Shown in pieces: positions 61,625 through 64,000 of a stretch of DNA of 64,000 bases. The DNA is from Anaerostipes caccae L1-92 (GTDB taxonomy: Bacteria; Bacillota; Clostridia; Lachnospirales; Lachnospiraceae), in assembly GCF_014467075.1 (NCBI RefSeq), contig NZ_AP023027.1, positions 1,677,501 to 1,741,500 on the forward strand, given 5' to 3'. Under the pieces are notes generated by a model. That model saw only the letters and a list, made by a program, of their open reading frames with translations, was not told the DNA's origin and searched no databases. Each line of letters opens with the position of its first letter. Position 1 is the stretch's first letter. The position numbers and the translations under genes were made by a program.

Positions 61625-64000
61625 ATGAAAAGAGTGTTTAGAAAGAAGGTTTCCATATTTTTAACAGTTATTATAGTTCTCGGCACCACCGGGACAATAT
61701 TTGCAGTAGAACCAGGAAATATAAGCGGCGGAAATGTCGTTTTAAATGAGAAGACAGGGACTGAATATACATCTCTGACAGAGGCAGCGGCCAATGCAGC
61801 GGAGGGGGATACACTCAAACTTCTGGAAGATATTACGCTGGACAGTAAGATAATCATAAACGAAAAGATAACGATTGACTTAAACGGAAAGAGTCTGAAC
61901 GCATCTTCGGACGGTGATTGGAGCAGCGGTGTCATTTATAACGAACAGTCATGGAAGAGTTATATCTTTACTATAAAAAACGGAACGATCAATCTTCCGA
62001 AACCGCCTTCGGATACGAAAAATGTGATCGGCATCTATAATCACATTGGCAGTATAGAAGCTGAAAGTCTGTCTGTAATCTACGGCGGTCCGCCGGCTTT
62101 GGCGGGTCAGGTGACCGGAATCCGAAACAGTGGAATGAATGTCACTGTTTCAAACTGCAGTTTTCAGGTAGATGACAACGGTGTTGTTTTTCTCACTGAC
62201 GGAGAAAGCTCAAAGGTTATGGTGAAAGCCGGGACCTTTTCAAAGAATCCTCTGTCCGAAGATAACATTTCACTCAGCAAAGGGTATATCATGGAAGAGG
62301 CGAACGGTATGTTCGTTGTAAAAGCAGATGAAGCAGCGAAGATCAGCAGAGATGGAGCGGATATTATTTATACCACATTGGCAGAAGCACTCAGAAAGGC
62401 AGAGGCCGGAGAGACCGTAGTGCTGCTCAAAGATGTGCCTGCCGCCAATGAACAATTCTCAATTGATAAATCCATGACATTGGATTTGAACGGACACAGC
62501 ATCGGATCTGTAAAAGAGCAGACTTTTTTGATAAATAAATATGGGGAAACGATTGAAGTTAAGCTGAAAAACGGAACGATTACCAATGACAGCAGCGAAC
62601 CTGGCAAGTTAAGCATAGCGGTGTTTGCAAGACAAAGAGTCAAACTGTATCTGGAGAATATGAAGCTTACATCGAATCCAGACGCCGGTATGATGGGATA
62701 TGGCCTGAGGATCGGAAACGGCGACAACAATTTGGCACCGGAAGTCACTGTCAGCGGTGCTGACACCCGGATCACCGGAAGCGGCGCGGGAATTGCGCTG
62801 ATCGGCAGCGGCACCTATGGGACTGCATCCCTGGTGCTGAATGACGGCTCAGTGACCGGGGGATCTTATGGCATTGCAGGAAACGGTACTTTTGACGGTA
62901 CGGATATTACGGTGAACGGTAGCGCTGTAAAAGCTTTGAATACCGGCGGGGCGGCAGTCTATCATCCTCAGAACGGCAATCTGACAATCAACGGCGGAAT
63001 TTTTGAAGGAAGCGCAGGGATTCAGTATCTCGGTGAAGGAAAGGTTTCAATATCAGGAGGAGTGATTACCGCTTCCGATGAGCGGGTCAATCCGGTGATT
63101 CCCTCAGGAGACGGGGCAGTCCGTGACGGAGCGGCACTTTCCATCATATCCAGAGGCGGAGAATACGGAGGTGCTCGGGGAGCCGAGGTATCTATTACCG
63201 GGGGTACATTTATAAGCAAACATAATATAGCGGTCCGGGAATACGGTGCGGACAATCTCGATTCTCTAGTTAAAACACTGAATATCAATCAGGGGGAAGG
63301 AAAACTCTTAAAAGTTTGGAGCAGCGACGGACAGAAGGCAATGCAGATGGACAAAATGGATACCGATGAAATACCTCCGATTACCTCAGGCACATTTTCA
63401 GGTGATGTTTCGGATTTATATGACGAAATGAAGTATCAGCAGAATCCGCCGGATGCGCTCAAAGATCCTGGAGCAGTCGTTCCGAGGTCATATAAGATCA
63501 TTTATGATTATGCCGGAGGAGGACTGCCTCAGGGACAAAAGAATCCGGGGACATACACCTATTTTGACGATGAAATTCTCCTGATCAATCCTCAGAGAAC
63601 AGGTTATGAATTCGCTGGATGGATGGGGACCGGATTCCCGCTGCCGTCGCAGGATGTGAGCATTCCGGAAGGTTCTTACGGCGACCGTTCCTATATAGCC
63701 GTGTGGTCTGCCAAAGAAGCATCTATTGTATTTAAAGTGAATGGGGGCAGCTCTGTGGACAATCTTACAGGATTGACAGACCAGAAGATTTCTGACCGCA
63801 GCATGCCGAAGACGTCAAAAGAAGGATATATGTTTACTGGCTGGTTTGATCAAAATGGAAAGAAATCAGAGCTTCTGCCGGAGAAATTCCCGGCGGGAAC
63901 AACGGTTTACAGTGCCGGGTGGAAAGCGGTTCCAAAGGAGGATGAACAGAAGGCTGCTGTGCCTCCGTCCAACAGTTCATCCGCGCCGAAACCGAAGACC
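61625..64000 (+). CDS. Large secreted repeat protein with InlB-type repeats (3' end missing)
   Basis: An uninterrupted frame of 792 codons runs to the right edge. It starts with a signal peptide (MKRVFRKK plus hydrophobic core to FAV). Two related modules (EYTSLTEA...DLNGKSL and IYTTLAEA...DLNGHSI) begin a beta-helix-like region rich in GNGT and GGxF turns. Two Listeria/Bacteroides InlB-type repeats follow (GYEFAGWMG and GYMFTGWFD), then a Pro/Ser-rich stretch. It is a likely surface or secreted adhesin-like protein. An AAAGGGG site precedes the ATG. The missing end may hold an anchor. Confidence 0.85.
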   Translation, partial: MKRVFRKKVSIFLTVIIVLGTTGTIFAVEPGNISGGNVVLNEKTGTEYTSLTEAAANAAEGDTLKLLEDITLDSKIIINEKITIDLNGKSLNASSDGDWSSGVIYNEQSWKSYIFTIKNGTINLPKPPSDTKNVIGIYNHIGSIEAESLSVIYGGPPALAGQVTGIRNSGMNVTVSNCSFQVDDNGVVFLTDGESSKVMVKAGTFSKNPLSEDNISLSKGYIMEEANGMFVVKADEAAKISRDGADIIYTTLAEALRKAEAGETVVLLKDVPAANEQFSIDKSMTLDLNGHSIGSVKEQTFLINKYGETIEVKLKNGTITNDSSEPGKLSIAVFARQRVKLYLENMKLTSNPDAGMMGYGLRIGNGDNNLAPEVTVSGADTRITGSGAGIALIGSGTYGTASLVLNDGSVTGGSYGIAGNGTFDGTDITVNGSAVKALNTGGAAVYHPQNGNLTINGGIFEGSAGIQYLGEGKVSISGGVITASDERVNPVIPSGDGAVRDGAALSIISRGGEYGGARGAEVSITGGTFISKHNIAVREYGADNLDSLVKTLNINQGEGKLLKVWSSDGQKAMQMDKMDTDEIPPITSGTFSGDVSDLYDEMKYQQNPPDALKDPGAVVPRSYKIIYDYAGGGLPQGQKNPGTYTYFDDEILLINPQRTGYEFAGWMGTGFPLPSQDVSIPEGSYGDRSYIAVWSAKEASIVFKVNGGSSVDNLTGLTDQKISDRSMPKTSKEGYMFTGWFDQNGKKSELLPEKFPAGTTVYSAGWKAVPKEDEQKAAVPPSNSSSAPKPKT

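Overview
The window looks like chromosomal DNA of a low-to-mid GC anaerobic Firmicute, most likely a gut Clostridia of the Lachnospiraceae type. The grounds are AGGAGG-type ribosome sites, sigma-A promoters of the TTGACA/TATAAT kind, a bifurcating-type [FeFe] hydrogenase, a glycyl radical enzyme with its activase, ECF and PTS transporters, and a DUF6465-like small protein. The genus cannot be fixed from the sequence alone. No rRNA, tRNA, CRISPR array or transposase was seen. The first gene enters from the left and the last runs off the right end.

Layout. 0-6.4 kb: a hybrid sensor kinase (5' end missing), a Cof-type HAD phosphatase, a YczE-like membrane protein and a secreted papain-family protease with three wall-type repeats. 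6.5-20.9 kb: a trpB-like gene and a LacI-ribokinase fusion gene, divergent from a run of twelve co-directional genes. That run encodes an ECF transporter (S, T, A1, A2), a TrpF-like protein without the catalytic Cys, two PfkB/ribokinase-type kinases, two nucleoside hydrolases, a HAD phosphatase, an iron alcohol dehydrogenase and an MFS transporter. It reads as uptake and catabolism of nucleosides or related ribosides. 21.0-27.7 kb: a DeoR regulator, a glycyl radical activase, a YbiW/PflD-type glycyl radical enzyme, a fructose-6-phosphate-aldolase-type transaldolase, a Gfo/Idh oxidoreductase and a UPF0303 protein. Glycyl radical enzyme plus FSA is the signature of the recently described anhydrosugar-phosphate route. 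27.9-32.9 kb: a two-component system with an ABC exporter and a 38-residue membrane peptide. 33.0-35.5 kb: NanE, a serine hydrolase and a HAD phosphatase.

35.7-42.4 kb: a DeoR regulator and an MtlR-like PRD regulator, then mannitol-1-phosphate dehydrogenase, hexulose-phosphate synthase, phosphohexuloisomerase and an iron alcohol dehydrogenase. This suggests mannitol-derived fructose-6-phosphate feeding reversible RuMP chemistry. 42.5-46.6 kb: a three-gene [FeFe] hydrogenase (NuoE-, NuoF- and HydA-like). 46.8-48.1 kb: sn-glycerol-1-phosphate dehydrogenase. 48.1-48.6 kb: non-coding, with two long inverted repeats, a promoter and a palindrome. 48.6-54.6 kb: a galactitol-type PTS operon with its PRD regulator. 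54.6-56.2 kb: an HTH protein fused to a superoxide-reductase-like domain, a BlaI-type repressor and a DUF6465-like protein. 56.3-58.9 kb: a heavy-metal efflux set (ArsR, HMA chaperone, P-type ATPase). 59.1-61.5 kb: a TetR regulator and an ABC exporter sharing an operator-like motif. 61.6 kb to the end: a large secreted repeat protein.

The most unusual points are the anhydrosugar-type glycyl radical cluster, the TrpF-like protein lacking its catalytic Cys inside a nucleoside operon next to a LacI-ribokinase fusion, the HTH-superoxide-reductase fusion, and an inverted-repeat element with a degenerate half copy elsewhere in the window.
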